A stretch of DNA of 64,000 nt from Pseudomonadales bacterium (GTDB taxonomy: Bacteria > Pseudomonadota > Gammaproteobacteria > Pseudomonadales > Ketobacteraceae), in contig JAGUVW010000068.1 in assembly GCA_020062665.1 (NCBI GenBank), positions 80,638-144,637 of the forward strand, read 5' to 3'. Below are positions 44,214-52,104 of this stretch, one piece after another. Made by a program: the position numbers and the translations under genes. The notes under the pieces are model-generated. The model saw nothing but the letters and a program-made list of their open reading frames with translations. It ran no database searches and had not been told where the DNA came from. Position 1 is the first letter of the stretch. Each line of letters starts with the position of its first letter.

Positions 44214-44404
44214 TAAAGGGAGTAGCTGGCACCAACGCTCACGCGCGTTGTGTTTCGGCGCCGTCAACACGACATGGTGGGTTGGCAGCCATCCATGTTC
44301 GGTGCCGTAACCCGGGATAAATCAGTCGCCCGGGCAGCAAGACTGACGAGGGCCCCGCTCACTCTGTTACCCAGGCATTGCCGGTTTGGGTGGAGAAGCT
44401 AGTA
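44214..44404 (+). ncRNA. yybP-ykoY manganese riboswitch
   Basis: The leader of the TerC/Alx gene contains the conserved blocks of this riboswitch class: AAAGGGAGTAGC at the 5' side, GTCAACACGAC, GTAACCCGGG, GCAAGACTGACGAGG, TTACCCAGG and the closing GGGTGGAGAAGCTA. The 5' TAGCT and 3' AGCTA ends pair in helix P1, and the GGAG that would serve as ribosome site lies in the 3' part of the structure, so Mn2+ binding probably frees translation. The same element controls alx and mntP in E. coli. Boundaries are approximate. Confidence 0.9.
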
Positions 44405-44405
44405 G

Positions 44406-45428
44406 ATGATTTCCATCGGTACTCCCCTATTGTGGACACTGTTCATCGTGTTCGTCCTGATTGCACTTGCGATCGATTTTCTAGCCCTTAGTCGTCAGGG
44501 TTCCCACACCGTCAGCATGCGCGAAGCAACCATCTGGTCGATGATCTGGGTGGCAGTGTCGTTTCTATTTGTCGGGTGGCTGTGGTGGTATCTCGGCGGT
44601 ACCGGCCAGGATCCTGTGACGAAAGCGCTTGCGGACACAAAAGCTGTTGAGTTTATTACCGGCTATTTGGTCGAGAAGGCGTTGGCGGTCGACAACATCT
44701 TTGTATTCCTGATGCTATTCACCTACTTCGCGGTACCGCCAGCATTCCAGAAACGTGTTTTGATGATCGGCATTCTGGGCGCTTTGGTCCTACGTGCGAT
44801 CATGATCCTGATCGGTGCCTGGTTGATCACCCAGTTTCACTGGGTCATGTATGTGTTCGGCGCATTCCTGGTGTTCACGGGAATCAAGATGTGGTTTGCG
44901 GCAGGCCAGGAGCCTGATCTTGATAACAATCCGGCACTTCGCTGGATTGAACGGCATCTGAAGCTATCGCCCGACTACGATGGGGAAAAGTTTTTTATCG
45001 TGACCAATGGCGTAAGAATGGCCACCCCCTTGTTTGTGGTCATTCTGCTGATTGGTATCGTGGATGTCGTGTTTGCGGTGGACTCGATCCCGGCCATTTT
45101 TGCCATTACGACAGATCCCTTCATCGTGCTCACCTCCAATGTCTTTGCGATTCTTGGTCTGCGCGCGATGTATTTCCTGCTGGCCGGCATGCATGAAAAG
45201 TTTCATCTTCTATCATACGGACTGGCCATCATCCTGGGCTTTATCGGCACCAAGATGCTGCTGATTGACATTTACAAGATACCAATCGCCTGGTCTCTGG
45301 GCTTCACGGTTACCATGCTTGCGATCACCATGTTGTTGTCGCTTTGGATACCGGCAGAACCCGGCAAAACCGGAACCGCTTTTCCGTTCAAACCCAAGCG
45401 GGAAGATGGATCTACGAAGAAAAAGTGA
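44406..45428 (+). CDS. alx: TerC/Alx-family membrane protein, manganese exporter type
   Basis: 340 residues with about nine membrane segments. The family start (IDFLALSRQGSHTVSMREA), the intramembrane acidic motif EFITGYLVEKALAVDNIFVF and VFAVDSIPAIFAITTDPFIV are intact. E. coli Alx is controlled by a Mn2+/pH-responsive riboswitch and exports Mn2+; the same riboswitch precedes this gene. The C-terminal tail is short and basic. It borders a segment of lower G+C than the rest of the window. Confidence 0.92.
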   Translation: MISIGTPLLWTLFIVFVLIALAIDFLALSRQGSHTVSMREATIWSMIWVAVSFLFVGWLWWYLGGTGQDPVTKALADTKAVEFITGYLVEKALAVDNIFVFLMLFTYFAVPPAFQKRVLMIGILGALVLRAIMILIGAWLITQFHWVMYVFGAFLVFTGIKMWFAAGQEPDLDNNPALRWIERHLKLSPDYDGEKFFIVTNGVRMATPLFVVILLIGIVDVVFAVDSIPAIFAITTDPFIVLTSNVFAILGLRAMYFLLAGMHEKFHLLSYGLAIILGFIGTKMLLIDIYKIPIAWSLGFTVTMLAITMLLSLWIPAEPGKTGTAFPFKPKREDGSTKKK

Positions 45429-45772
45429 TGCATTAGTTGCAGACCTTGGCATCTTGATTGCCTCAATGGCCGCTTTTCAAAAGCGGCTATTCAGACATGC
45501 CGTTCTATTTCCGCAACCAGCTTTGAAACAGACGATGCATGAGGGTGCTTCAGCGTTTCCTTGGGGCGAAAAGCGGACTTAGAGACAAATTTTGTTTTAT
45601 GCATATCTGCAGGGAAAAGCGGAAATCCCTATGACCTAATGTGTCTACGTTCTTAGAGATTTCTGTACTGCTTGAAGTTAAACGGGTGCGCTAAGCACGC
45701 TCCGCTTGAATGACTGGTATGCGCTACCTCACTTTGATTTTCAAAGCCATTTTGTAGGAAATTCCACTTTGC
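45429..45772. other. Intergenic region after alx
   Basis: 344 bases without a supported gene, AT-richer than its surroundings. It contains one inverted repeat, GCCGCTTTT / AAAAGCGGC (45469-45487) with a single-base loop, which may end the alx transcript although no T-run follows. It also separates alx from the convergent nuclease-like gene. Nothing else is recognisable. Confidence 0.5.
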
Positions 45773-46933
45773 TCACTCTGGCCATGTTGCTGGTAGGCCG
45801 AACGTTGTAGCTAAGCTTCGGCCTTCAATTGAACGAAGGTAACCGTCAATAACCACCTTGTGAGGAACCACCAAGAACGAGTCAGGAAGCGGGTGAATTG
45901 ATGAGGGATTGACGTACAAAGTCTGACTCCTACTCGCCAACGTGTAAGGCGAAAGATTGTTGAAGAGCCAAGCACCGCTTGTCCGCCTGCCCCTAGGTCC
46001 TGATGGCCCCCGCCATGCCCCGTTGGGCGCTCTTTCCATTTTTGGTTCTGAACTTCGATCGTTACTATTGAAAACGAACTGCTCTTGGCCAAAAAGTGCT
46101 TGTGCTTCATCGATCGGATCAAGTTTGAAGGTGTCGACGTTGACGGCAACAACAAGAGGAAGGTCAAGGTCGCCGTACCTGCGACCCTTGGATAATACCG
46201 CGTCACGAATTGGGCTCCATCCGTCTACCCAACCTCCTCCAAAGTTCCGTAAACCGATCAAGCGCCGCTGCTTTCCCCTTGCCTCTATATTTACTGGAAT
46301 CGGTTGAATTCGAACCCGCCACTCCTCATGCTGCCAATGAAACTCCGGAAGCATCTTCATATCACCAGCACTACACACTTCAAGCAATGCGTCAGGATCG
46401 AGAGTGTTTAGCCACTTAGTCACTTCGGTCGCCAATCGCCGACCACTAGGCTGTGTAGCCGGATCACCCTTCGAATCTATAGAAACCATGAAGTTGGGGT
46501 TGTGCTCATCATCTAACACTTGGAGCGCAACTGCTTTTCGAGCTTCAGCCGCAGAGTCCCTTTCGGTGTCGTCAGATGTACAAACTGCTTCCAAATACAA
46601 CTTGCGCCCATCCGGACATTCAACGAGAAAATCTGGGCGTTTCGCTGAACCATTCGATAACTTGGGATGCGGTATCAAGACCATTCCGAGCCGCAGAAGG
46701 TACTCGTGGATAAAAAGTTCAAACGAAGCCGAAGCGAAGTGGCGAGTATCGCCACATTGAATACGCTCAATTAGATCTTTCGCTTCATCGATTGGATAGT
46801 TGGCAAGACAAGCTTCCATCACTCCGCGAACTACTCCGATCGGAGCCCACGCCGATCTGTTAAGGAAGGCGAAATCGCTTTCTGTAATTCGTTTGGGTGA
46901 ATCGTCTGTACGTTCAAAATTTGCGAAGAGCAT
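45773..46933 (-). CDS. Orphan protein with PD-(D/E)XK nuclease-like motif
   Basis: 386 residues. Residues about 70-120 look like the core of a PD-(D/E)XK nuclease: a helix with Glu72 (FELFIHEYLLRLG), then KRPDFLVEC (Asp101) and KLYLEAVC (Glu115). The final Lys of the motif is Val117, so activity needs a migrated Lys or may be lost. The rest is unfamiliar. The gene is AT-richer than its neighbours and stands alone between alx and a TPR gene, with no methyltransferase or helicase nearby. Defence or restriction-type function is possible. Recognition is weak. Confidence 0.55.
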   Translation of the reverse strand: MLFANFERTDDSPKRITESDFAFLNRSAWAPIGVVRGVMEACLANYPIDEAKDLIERIQCGDTRHFASASFELFIHEYLLRLGMVLIPHPKLSNGSAKRPDFLVECPDGRKLYLEAVCTSDDTERDSAAEARKAVALQVLDDEHNPNFMVSIDSKGDPATQPSGRRLATEVTKWLNTLDPDALLEVCSAGDMKMLPEFHWQHEEWRVRIQPIPVNIEARGKQRRLIGLRNFGGGWVDGWSPIRDAVLSKGRRYGDLDLPLVVAVNVDTFKLDPIDEAQALFGQEQFVFNSNDRSSEPKMERAPNGAWRGPSGPRGRRTSGAWLFNNLSPYTLASRSQTLYVNPSSIHPLPDSFLVVPHKVVIDGYLRSIEGRSLATTFGLPATWPE

Positions 46934-47247
46934 GCTGTAATGGCCAACATCAATTCAAGGGGCTTCGTAACGAAGCAAATTTTTGGTCTAGTTTGAGCCA
47001 GATTAAAGTTTCTGCCTCTCACCGGCAACTGGTGATACCATGCGACTGCTTGGTGTCAAGTGCTACAGCTTCAAATATTCCGACGACCGTCTGCAATCAG
47101 CTTTTTGCGGTATCAAGGGCAACATTTCGGCTGTCCGCTTCGGGTCGGCTGCTCCATCTTGTATTACCCAATCCGAACTTCCGCTTCGGGTCGAAAGCTG
47201 TCAGCGATTCAGTTCAGATGAACGCCTCAAATGGCCCAAAACCCACC
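46934..47247. other. Intergenic region with a 14-bp direct repeat
   Basis: 314 bases with no supported gene, between the divergent end of the nuclease-like gene (start at 46933) and the stop of the TPR gene. The string TCCGCTTCGGGTCG occurs twice in direct orientation, at 47134-47147 and 47180-47193, each within GC-richer sequence than its flanks. These could be remnants of a dispersed repeat element. The promoter of the nuclease-like gene should lie in its left part. Confidence 0.45.
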
Positions 47248-48321
47248 CTACCTCACCTTCCACAACCCAATCCCCTTCAACTCCCGTTTCGCATAATCGT
47301 TATTCGCGTCCACCCGCAACGTGGCGTTGTACCACTCAACCGCCTTGTTCTTGTTTTCCTGATGCTGTTCCCAGCTGCTGGAATGATTCAGCGCCAATTC
47401 CCGATAGGCGTAGCCCAGGTTGTTCGATGCATGCGTGTTGTAACGATTTTCCTTGAGCGCTTCTTCGTTCAGCGGAATTGATCCACGCAGATCACCCGCC
47501 TTGATCATGTCGAACGCCTTGTTCGCCAGTGCAGTCGAAAGTTTCACATGGCCCAGCGGGTAATCCTTCAGCGACAGACTTTTGCGGGCGTAGGCAACGG
47601 CCTGATCGTGTTGTTTCAGATAGCCGGTCAGAAACGCTGCGTAGTCACCATAAGCCCAGGCGGTTGGCTTCAGCTTCAGCTGTTCCCGATAGGCGGCGTC
47701 AGCCTGCTGCAGTTTTCCAGTCTGGCGGTAAGCCTGTTTTTGCACATCCAGCCGGTACAGTTTGATATAAAGTTCATCGTCGCCTTGAACGGCCTCGATC
47801 ATCTGCGCTGCTTTCGCACAGTCCTTGCCAATGGAGCAGACAAAGTTTGCTTCCAGCACTTGCGTGTACACATGATCAAGCGGCGTTTTTTCCGCTTTGC
47901 GGAGTCTGTTCAGTGTGTTGTTGAAGGCGGGCGTATCGGTATAGAAAAAGTAGACATGCGCCAGATCCCACAGGCACAAATAGCAGTCGCCATCCATCTG
48001 CACCGCCTGCAATGCCAGCTCTTTCGACTTGGCAAGATTTTCAGGGCGGTACTCATTGCCCTTCAAAAAGCCAGCCTTGCGCACGATGCGCGAGAGTTGC
48101 GTCACCGCCAGCGCGCACTGCCCATCTTTTTGCATCAGCGCCATCGCTTTTTCTTGCTGGGCCTCCAACTGCGACATGTCGCCATCCCAGTCATCAACAA
48201 CATCCTTGATGGCCCTGGCTTCGTCGTCGCAGGCCGCCTGCGCGATGGGCGAGGCTACTAGCAGTACAAGCAATACCAACAGGCGGGCTGCCCACCCGCT
48301 TTTCTGATTCCGGTCATCCAT
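47248..48321 (-). CDS. Exported TPR-like protein
   Basis: 357 residues from ATG at 48321 (MDDRNQKSGW). A signal peptide (LLVLLVLLVASPIAQAA, cleavage near residue 30) is followed by helical repeats with TPR-like spacing, e.g. AYRQTGKLQQADAAYREQLKLKP and THASNNLGYAYRELALN. Several cysteines in pairs (CYLCLWDL; CSIGKDC) suggest disulfides in the periplasm. It is probably a periplasmic scaffold for protein contacts; the partner is unknown. It stands alone. Confidence 0.75.
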   Translation of the reverse strand: MDDRNQKSGWAARLLVLLVLLVASPIAQAACDDEARAIKDVVDDWDGDMSQLEAQQEKAMALMQKDGQCALAVTQLSRIVRKAGFLKGNEYRPENLAKSKELALQAVQMDGDCYLCLWDLAHVYFFYTDTPAFNNTLNRLRKAEKTPLDHVYTQVLEANFVCSIGKDCAKAAQMIEAVQGDDELYIKLYRLDVQKQAYRQTGKLQQADAAYREQLKLKPTAWAYGDYAAFLTGYLKQHDQAVAYARKSLSLKDYPLGHVKLSTALANKAFDMIKAGDLRGSIPLNEEALKENRYNTHASNNLGYAYRELALNHSSSWEQHQENKNKAVEWYNATLRVDANNDYAKRELKGIGLWKVR

Positions 48322-48590
48322 ACGTTGCAATTCCGATGCACATGTCCTGATGTATTCACCACTGTTCCACTCAAGGCTGGAACCATGGCCCCCAACGGCC
48401 GCACAACGCCCTGTGCGCGGCTTCCCCCAACAATAGCCCCCTAACCCTGTAAGTCAACCACCCTGACCTGCCCGCAAATCGCCTTTTATTTATCTGCGCC
48501 CTGTCTATCTAAATAAGCCCCCTATTTGCCCGCGCTTTGCGGCAGCCACCGGGGCCTACTTTCATTCACAACGACGCAAAGGAATAGGTC

Positions 48591-49346
48591 ATGAGTACAG
48601 TTGATTACGAAGCCAAACTGCCCCTGATGCTGGCGATCACCGGCGAACAGATCAAAAAGCCGAACATGCCGGTGAAAATCTTTCTGCAGGAAGCCGAAAA
48701 CCTCTTTCGCTGGGCGCTGCAGGATCAGGTGGCGCTGAGTGCCGCGCGGCTGGATTGGTCGCTGGTCGAGGATCTGCCGCAACTGGCCGGCGCGCTGCGC
48801 GAGGCAGAGTCACTCTGGGCGCAGGATCGGCACGAGCGCGAGGATGTGTTGCGGCAGTGGGATGCGGAGTCGGCGCAGGCGTATGCGCTGCGGGATCATC
48901 TGCTGCGCGCGATGAGTTTCGCCTACCGGCACGACGACGTGTTGATGCGCCGGGTGGCCGAGATCAGGGCTGGCAATGGCCATGCCGACATGATCCAGGA
49001 TCTGAACGATATCGCGCTGCTGGGGCGCCAGCATTCGGCGCCGCTGCAGAACATCGATTTCGATCTGGCGCAGCTGCAGCAGGCGGCTGACACCAGTGAT
49101 CGCATGGCGGATCTGCTGGCGCAGGTCAATGGCGAGCGTTCGGCGGACAACAAGGCCCGCATCGTGCGCGATCAGGCCTTCACGCTGCTGAAGCACGCGG
49201 TGGATGAGATCCGTGCCTGCGGCCAGTATGTGTTCTGGGACAACGCGGCACGCCGGGATGGTTACTTCAGTGCGTATCTGCGTTCACTGCGCAAGGCATC
49301 CGCCGGCAAGGCCAAAACCCCGGATTCCGCCGAAGTACCCGCCTGA
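48591..49346 (+). CDS. Cytoplasmic helical protein of unknown function
   Basis: 251 residues from ATG at 48591 with AAAGGAAT upstream. No signal peptide or membrane segment. Nearly all helix, rich in Ala, Leu, Asp, Arg and Gln, with Trp residues spaced in amphipathic helices (FRWALQDQ; RLDWSLVEDL). No catalytic motif is visible. It ends shortly before the tandem 21-bp repeat array. I do not recognise the family. An AT-rich 5' flank with TTATTTA / TAAATAA arms may carry its promoter. Confidence 0.7.
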   Translation: MSTVDYEAKLPLMLAITGEQIKKPNMPVKIFLQEAENLFRWALQDQVALSAARLDWSLVEDLPQLAGALREAESLWAQDRHEREDVLRQWDAESAQAYALRDHLLRAMSFAYRHDDVLMRRVAEIRAGNGHADMIQDLNDIALLGRQHSAPLQNIDFDLAQLQQAADTSDRMADLLAQVNGERSADNKARIVRDQAFTLLKHAVDEIRACGQYVFWDNAARRDGYFSAYLRSLRKASAGKAKTPDSAEVPA

Positions 49347-49383
49347 TGCAGCCTCCGTGGGGCGTCCTTCGCCTCTGGCGGGG

Positions 49384-49562
49384 CGTCCCACGGGTGCCGA
49401 GTGCCTTCCCACGGGCCCGCCACCCCTTCCCACGGGCCCGCCACCCCTTCCCACGGGCCCGTCACCCCTTCCCACGGATCCGTCACCCCTTCCCACGGGC
49501 CCGCCACCCCTTCCCACGGGTCCGCCACCCCTTCCCACGGGGATCAGCCCCCTTCCCACCGG
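49384..49562. repeat. Tandem array of 21-bp repeats
   Basis: Eight head-to-tail units of exactly 21 bases (49384-49551) plus a partial ninth, with the core CTTCCCACGG then GCCCGCCACCC. Units 49405-49425 and 49426-49446 are identical; 49447, 49468, 49489 and 49510 begin near-identical copies; the first and last full units have diverged. The array fills the gap between two convergent genes and ends at the stop of the FadL-type gene. Each unit contains the palindrome CGGGCCCG or a variant. No spacers, so not CRISPR. Confidence 0.95.
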
Positions 49563-51224
49563 TCAGAACGGCTTGCTGATGCTGAATTCCAGCAGCAGTA
49601 CGCTCAGATCGGTTTTCACGTCGGTGCCAAAGAACGGGTTGTAGATGAAGTTGAGCGGATCGGTGTCGTTGCCCAGGGGGCTGGTGCCCGACGGCATGTC
49701 CAGGGAGTTCTTGAAATACGCCACCCCCAGATCCATCACGCCACCGCCTTCCAGCTTCATGCCGATGCCGGCGCCGTACAGCTTGCCCGACCCCATGGGC
49801 AGCAGCGGTGTGTAGCCGCCGTCGGGCAGCGATGTGGGCCGGTCTTCCACACCAACGCGCAGCACCAACTGGTCCGACCACTGGTATTCCATCCCCACCG
49901 CCCAGTTCCAGGTGTCTTCCAGGCCGAGCGGAAACACCAGCGACGTGCGGGTGGATTCGCCCACGAATTCCGCCAGGCGCAGAAAGTTGATGGGTTTCGA
50001 GAATTCCAGCGGCAGATCTTCCCAGGATGACCAGCCGGCGTATTTGTAATCCACGTTGAGCTTGAAGTTTTGCGTTACCTTGATGCTGGTGCCGAAATTC
50101 CACAGTGCCGGCATTTCGATGTTGAGGGTGGCATCGCCCGACGTGATGGTGGAGGTGTCCGGCAGGCTATAGCCCAACGCCTGCACCAGACTTTCCAGGC
50201 TGCCATACAGGTTGCTCTGGGCCAGCGGCACCACAACGCTCAGCCAGCTGTCCGAGCTGGTCCAGGTGAATTCACCTTCCAGCGTCATTGGAATCGGCGC
50301 GACATAACTCACGCCAAAGGACAGCCACTCGGTGGGTTGCCACAACATGCCAACGTTGAAGCCGATCGCCATCGGCGTTTCCACTTCCATCGCCAGATAG
50401 CCCAGTTCTTCATAAGGCGAGAAGGTGCCGCCGCAGAGAAAATCCGTGGGGCGTGGATTGCCGGGATCTGCATTCGCGCAGTCGAGCGTGGTGGCCTGCA
50501 ATTCCCCTAGGCCGAAAATGCTGGGATTGCCGCCGCGAAACGGCAGTTCGAATCCCACACCGCCGTAGTTGAAAGTCATGGCGGCGCCAAACGAGAATTC
50601 GTCGCTGATCCGGTAGGCAAAGCTGGGGGAAAAGTAGGTGATCTGCATGAACGACATGCGCTGGCCGATCCAGCGGCCGGGATCATCGTCGGCGCGGTAG
50701 AAACCCACCATCATCGGCGAGTACACGTTGGTGGCGAAGGTGATGTTGCTGCCCGGCGGCGAATAGGACGCACCCCCCAGCGGCGCCAGCAGCACGGGTA
50801 TGTCGGTCATGCCGAAGAAGGGCAGCATCAGCGACGCGCCTTCGGTGGTGCTTTCGCTTTGGTAGGCGTCGTTGAAGTAGTAACTGTCGTCGTAGTAGCC
50901 CTGGCTCGTGTAGCCCTCGATGGTGGCGGCGGTTTGCGGATCGTAGTCGCCGAATTCCATGTCGATGGCAAAGGTGCCGGCCACCACCTTGAGGTGAAAC
51001 TGGCGCCCGTCCAGCGCCGCCAGGCCGGCTGGGTTGAAATGGATCGAATCGATACCCGGCGGATCGGCGGTAACGGCATGCCCCAGGGCAATGGCCTTGG
51101 CATTGCCCACGGTGAGGCTGTCGGTGAGCACGGCCAGTGCGGGATCAGCGGCGGTGGCACCCAGAAGTGCGCACAGGCTGCCGGCCAGCGGCGCTGTTAT
51201 GGGCTTGCGGTAACGGTGATACAT
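49563..51224 (-). CDS. FadL/OmpP1/TodX-type outer-membrane transport protein
   Basis: 553 residues from ATG at 51224, with AAGGAG five bases upstream. A signal peptide (SLCALLGATAADPALA) precedes the family landmark SIHFNPAGLAALDGRQFHL. The rest alternates as an outer-membrane beta-barrel and ends in Phe (SISKPF), the usual barrel terminus. FadL proteins let long-chain fatty acids, alkanes or aromatics cross the outer membrane by lateral diffusion. It is longer than E. coli FadL (about 450), mainly in the loops. It is divergent from a TetR gene with two palindromic operators in the gap, which probably control it. Confidence 0.9.
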   Translation of the reverse strand: MYHRYRKPITAPLAGSLCALLGATAADPALAVLTDSLTVGNAKAIALGHAVTADPPGIDSIHFNPAGLAALDGRQFHLKVVAGTFAIDMEFGDYDPQTAATIEGYTSQGYYDDSYYFNDAYQSESTTEGASLMLPFFGMTDIPVLLAPLGGASYSPPGSNITFATNVYSPMMVGFYRADDDPGRWIGQRMSFMQITYFSPSFAYRISDEFSFGAAMTFNYGGVGFELPFRGGNPSIFGLGELQATTLDCANADPGNPRPTDFLCGGTFSPYEELGYLAMEVETPMAIGFNVGMLWQPTEWLSFGVSYVAPIPMTLEGEFTWTSSDSWLSVVVPLAQSNLYGSLESLVQALGYSLPDTSTITSGDATLNIEMPALWNFGTSIKVTQNFKLNVDYKYAGWSSWEDLPLEFSKPINFLRLAEFVGESTRTSLVFPLGLEDTWNWAVGMEYQWSDQLVLRVGVEDRPTSLPDGGYTPLLPMGSGKLYGAGIGMKLEGGGVMDLGVAYFKNSLDMPSGTSPLGNDTDPLNFIYNPFFGTDVKTDLSVLLLEFSISKPF

Positions 51225-51450
51225 CTGCACTCCTTCTCAGGTGGCGCAGGGATGCCGTTACAATCGGCGCGACAACAAGAATCCCCAGGCGATGAAAGCC
51301 AGCCCATCGTCGCGTGTGGAAGATGGTGACGTGCAGCCTGTACCCGGTGTAACAGGGGTGGGTTTTGAGCGGGGATTTTCCCTTGTAATCACGTGCGGGC
51401 CCTGCGGCCTGCCTGCCTTCTTGTTATTTTTGCATTATCATTGCACAAAT

Positions 51451-51469
51451 TATGTAGGCTGACTACATA
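51451..51469. promoter_or_regulatory. TetR operator 1 (distal)
   Basis: Perfect inverted repeat TATGTAG-GCTGA-CTACATA in the gap between the FadL-type gene and the divergent TetR gene. It shares the outer pattern TATGTA-N7-TACATA with a second site whose centre is 21 bases away, i.e. two helical turns, so two dimers could bind on one face of the DNA. Confidence 0.75.
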
Positions 51470-51470
51470 A

Positions 51471-51491
51471 ATATGTAACCAGGTTACATAT
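51471..51491. promoter_or_regulatory. TetR operator 2 (proximal)
   Basis: Perfect 21-base palindrome ATATGTAACC-A-GGTTACATAT, 28 bases before the TetR start codon. It repeats the TATGTA-N7-TACATA pattern of the site at 51451-51469. Position and symmetry indicate autoregulation by the TetR protein and probably joint control of the FadL-type gene. Confidence 0.8.
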
Positions 51492-51519
51492 GTTGCCGAA
51501 AACGGCGTTTGGAGGATTC

Positions 51520-52104
51520 ATGGCAGTCAAACCGAGAACCCAGCAGCAGCGGCGGGACGCTACCCGCAGTACCGTGCTGGAGAACGCCTGCGCCCTGTTC
51601 GGCACCCGCGGCTATCAGGCCACGTCGCTGGAGGAAATCGCCGAGATCAGCGGCACCACCATTCGTCCGATCTACCACTACTACAGCAGCAAGAAGAACC
51701 TGTTCCAGGCGGTGACGGAGCGGATGGAGACGCAGTTGTTCGAGGCCCTGCAGCAGGTGCAATCCGGGCAGAACGGCGCGGAATCGCTGGCGGATTACTG
51801 GGAAGCCTTCATGCAGTTCGGCCGCGACCCGGCCTTCCGCCAGATTGTGCTGGTGGATGCTCCGGTGATTCTTGGGCGCGAACGGTGGGCTCATTCACCG
51901 GTGGTGCGTCAGGCCATCGAGGTGCTGGTGTCCCTGTTGCCGCACCTGCAGCCGGAAACCCGCCTGCTGATCGCCCGGATGGCGGTGGCCGCCCTGACGG
52001 AAGCAGCGATGTCGCTGTCGGAACCCGGCCATGTCGGCAAGGAGAAAGCGTTCGACGAGATTTCCACCATTATCCGGGCCGGGCTGATGCAGTTTGGGGG
52101 GTGA
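51520..52104 (+). CDS. TetR-family regulator, probable controller of the FadL-type gene
   Basis: 194 residues from ATG at 51520 with GGAGG five bases upstream. The helix-turn-helix (about 15-60) reads VLENACALFGTRGYQATSLEEIAEISGTTIRPIYHYYSSKKNLFQAV across helices 1-4, a canonical form. Two matching palindromes lie just upstream, so autoregulation is likely, and the divergent FadL-type transporter is the obvious second target; an acyl or hydrophobic inducer would fit. Its 3' end overlaps the convergent M14 peptidase gene by 35 bases. Confidence 0.92.
   Translation: MAVKPRTQQQRRDATRSTVLENACALFGTRGYQATSLEEIAEISGTTIRPIYHYYSSKKNLFQAVTERMETQLFEALQQVQSGQNGAESLADYWEAFMQFGRDPAFRQIVLVDAPVILGRERWAHSPVVRQAIEVLVSLLPHLQPETRLLIARMAVAALTEAAMSLSEPGHVGKEKAFDEISTIIRAGLMQFGG

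Noticed and set aside
45265..45582. 105-residue frame over the end of alx
   Set aside because: Out of frame with alx for most of its length, no ribosome site, no recognisable motif.
49384..49562. Possible CRISPR array
   Set aside because: Units are contiguous 21-mers without unique spacers and no cas gene is present.
49401..50030. Plus-strand frame encoding PSHGPAT heptad repeats through the 21-bp array
   Set aside because: A 21-bp repeat is open in several frames by default; the downstream part is antisense to the FadL-type gene and no ribosome site was seen.
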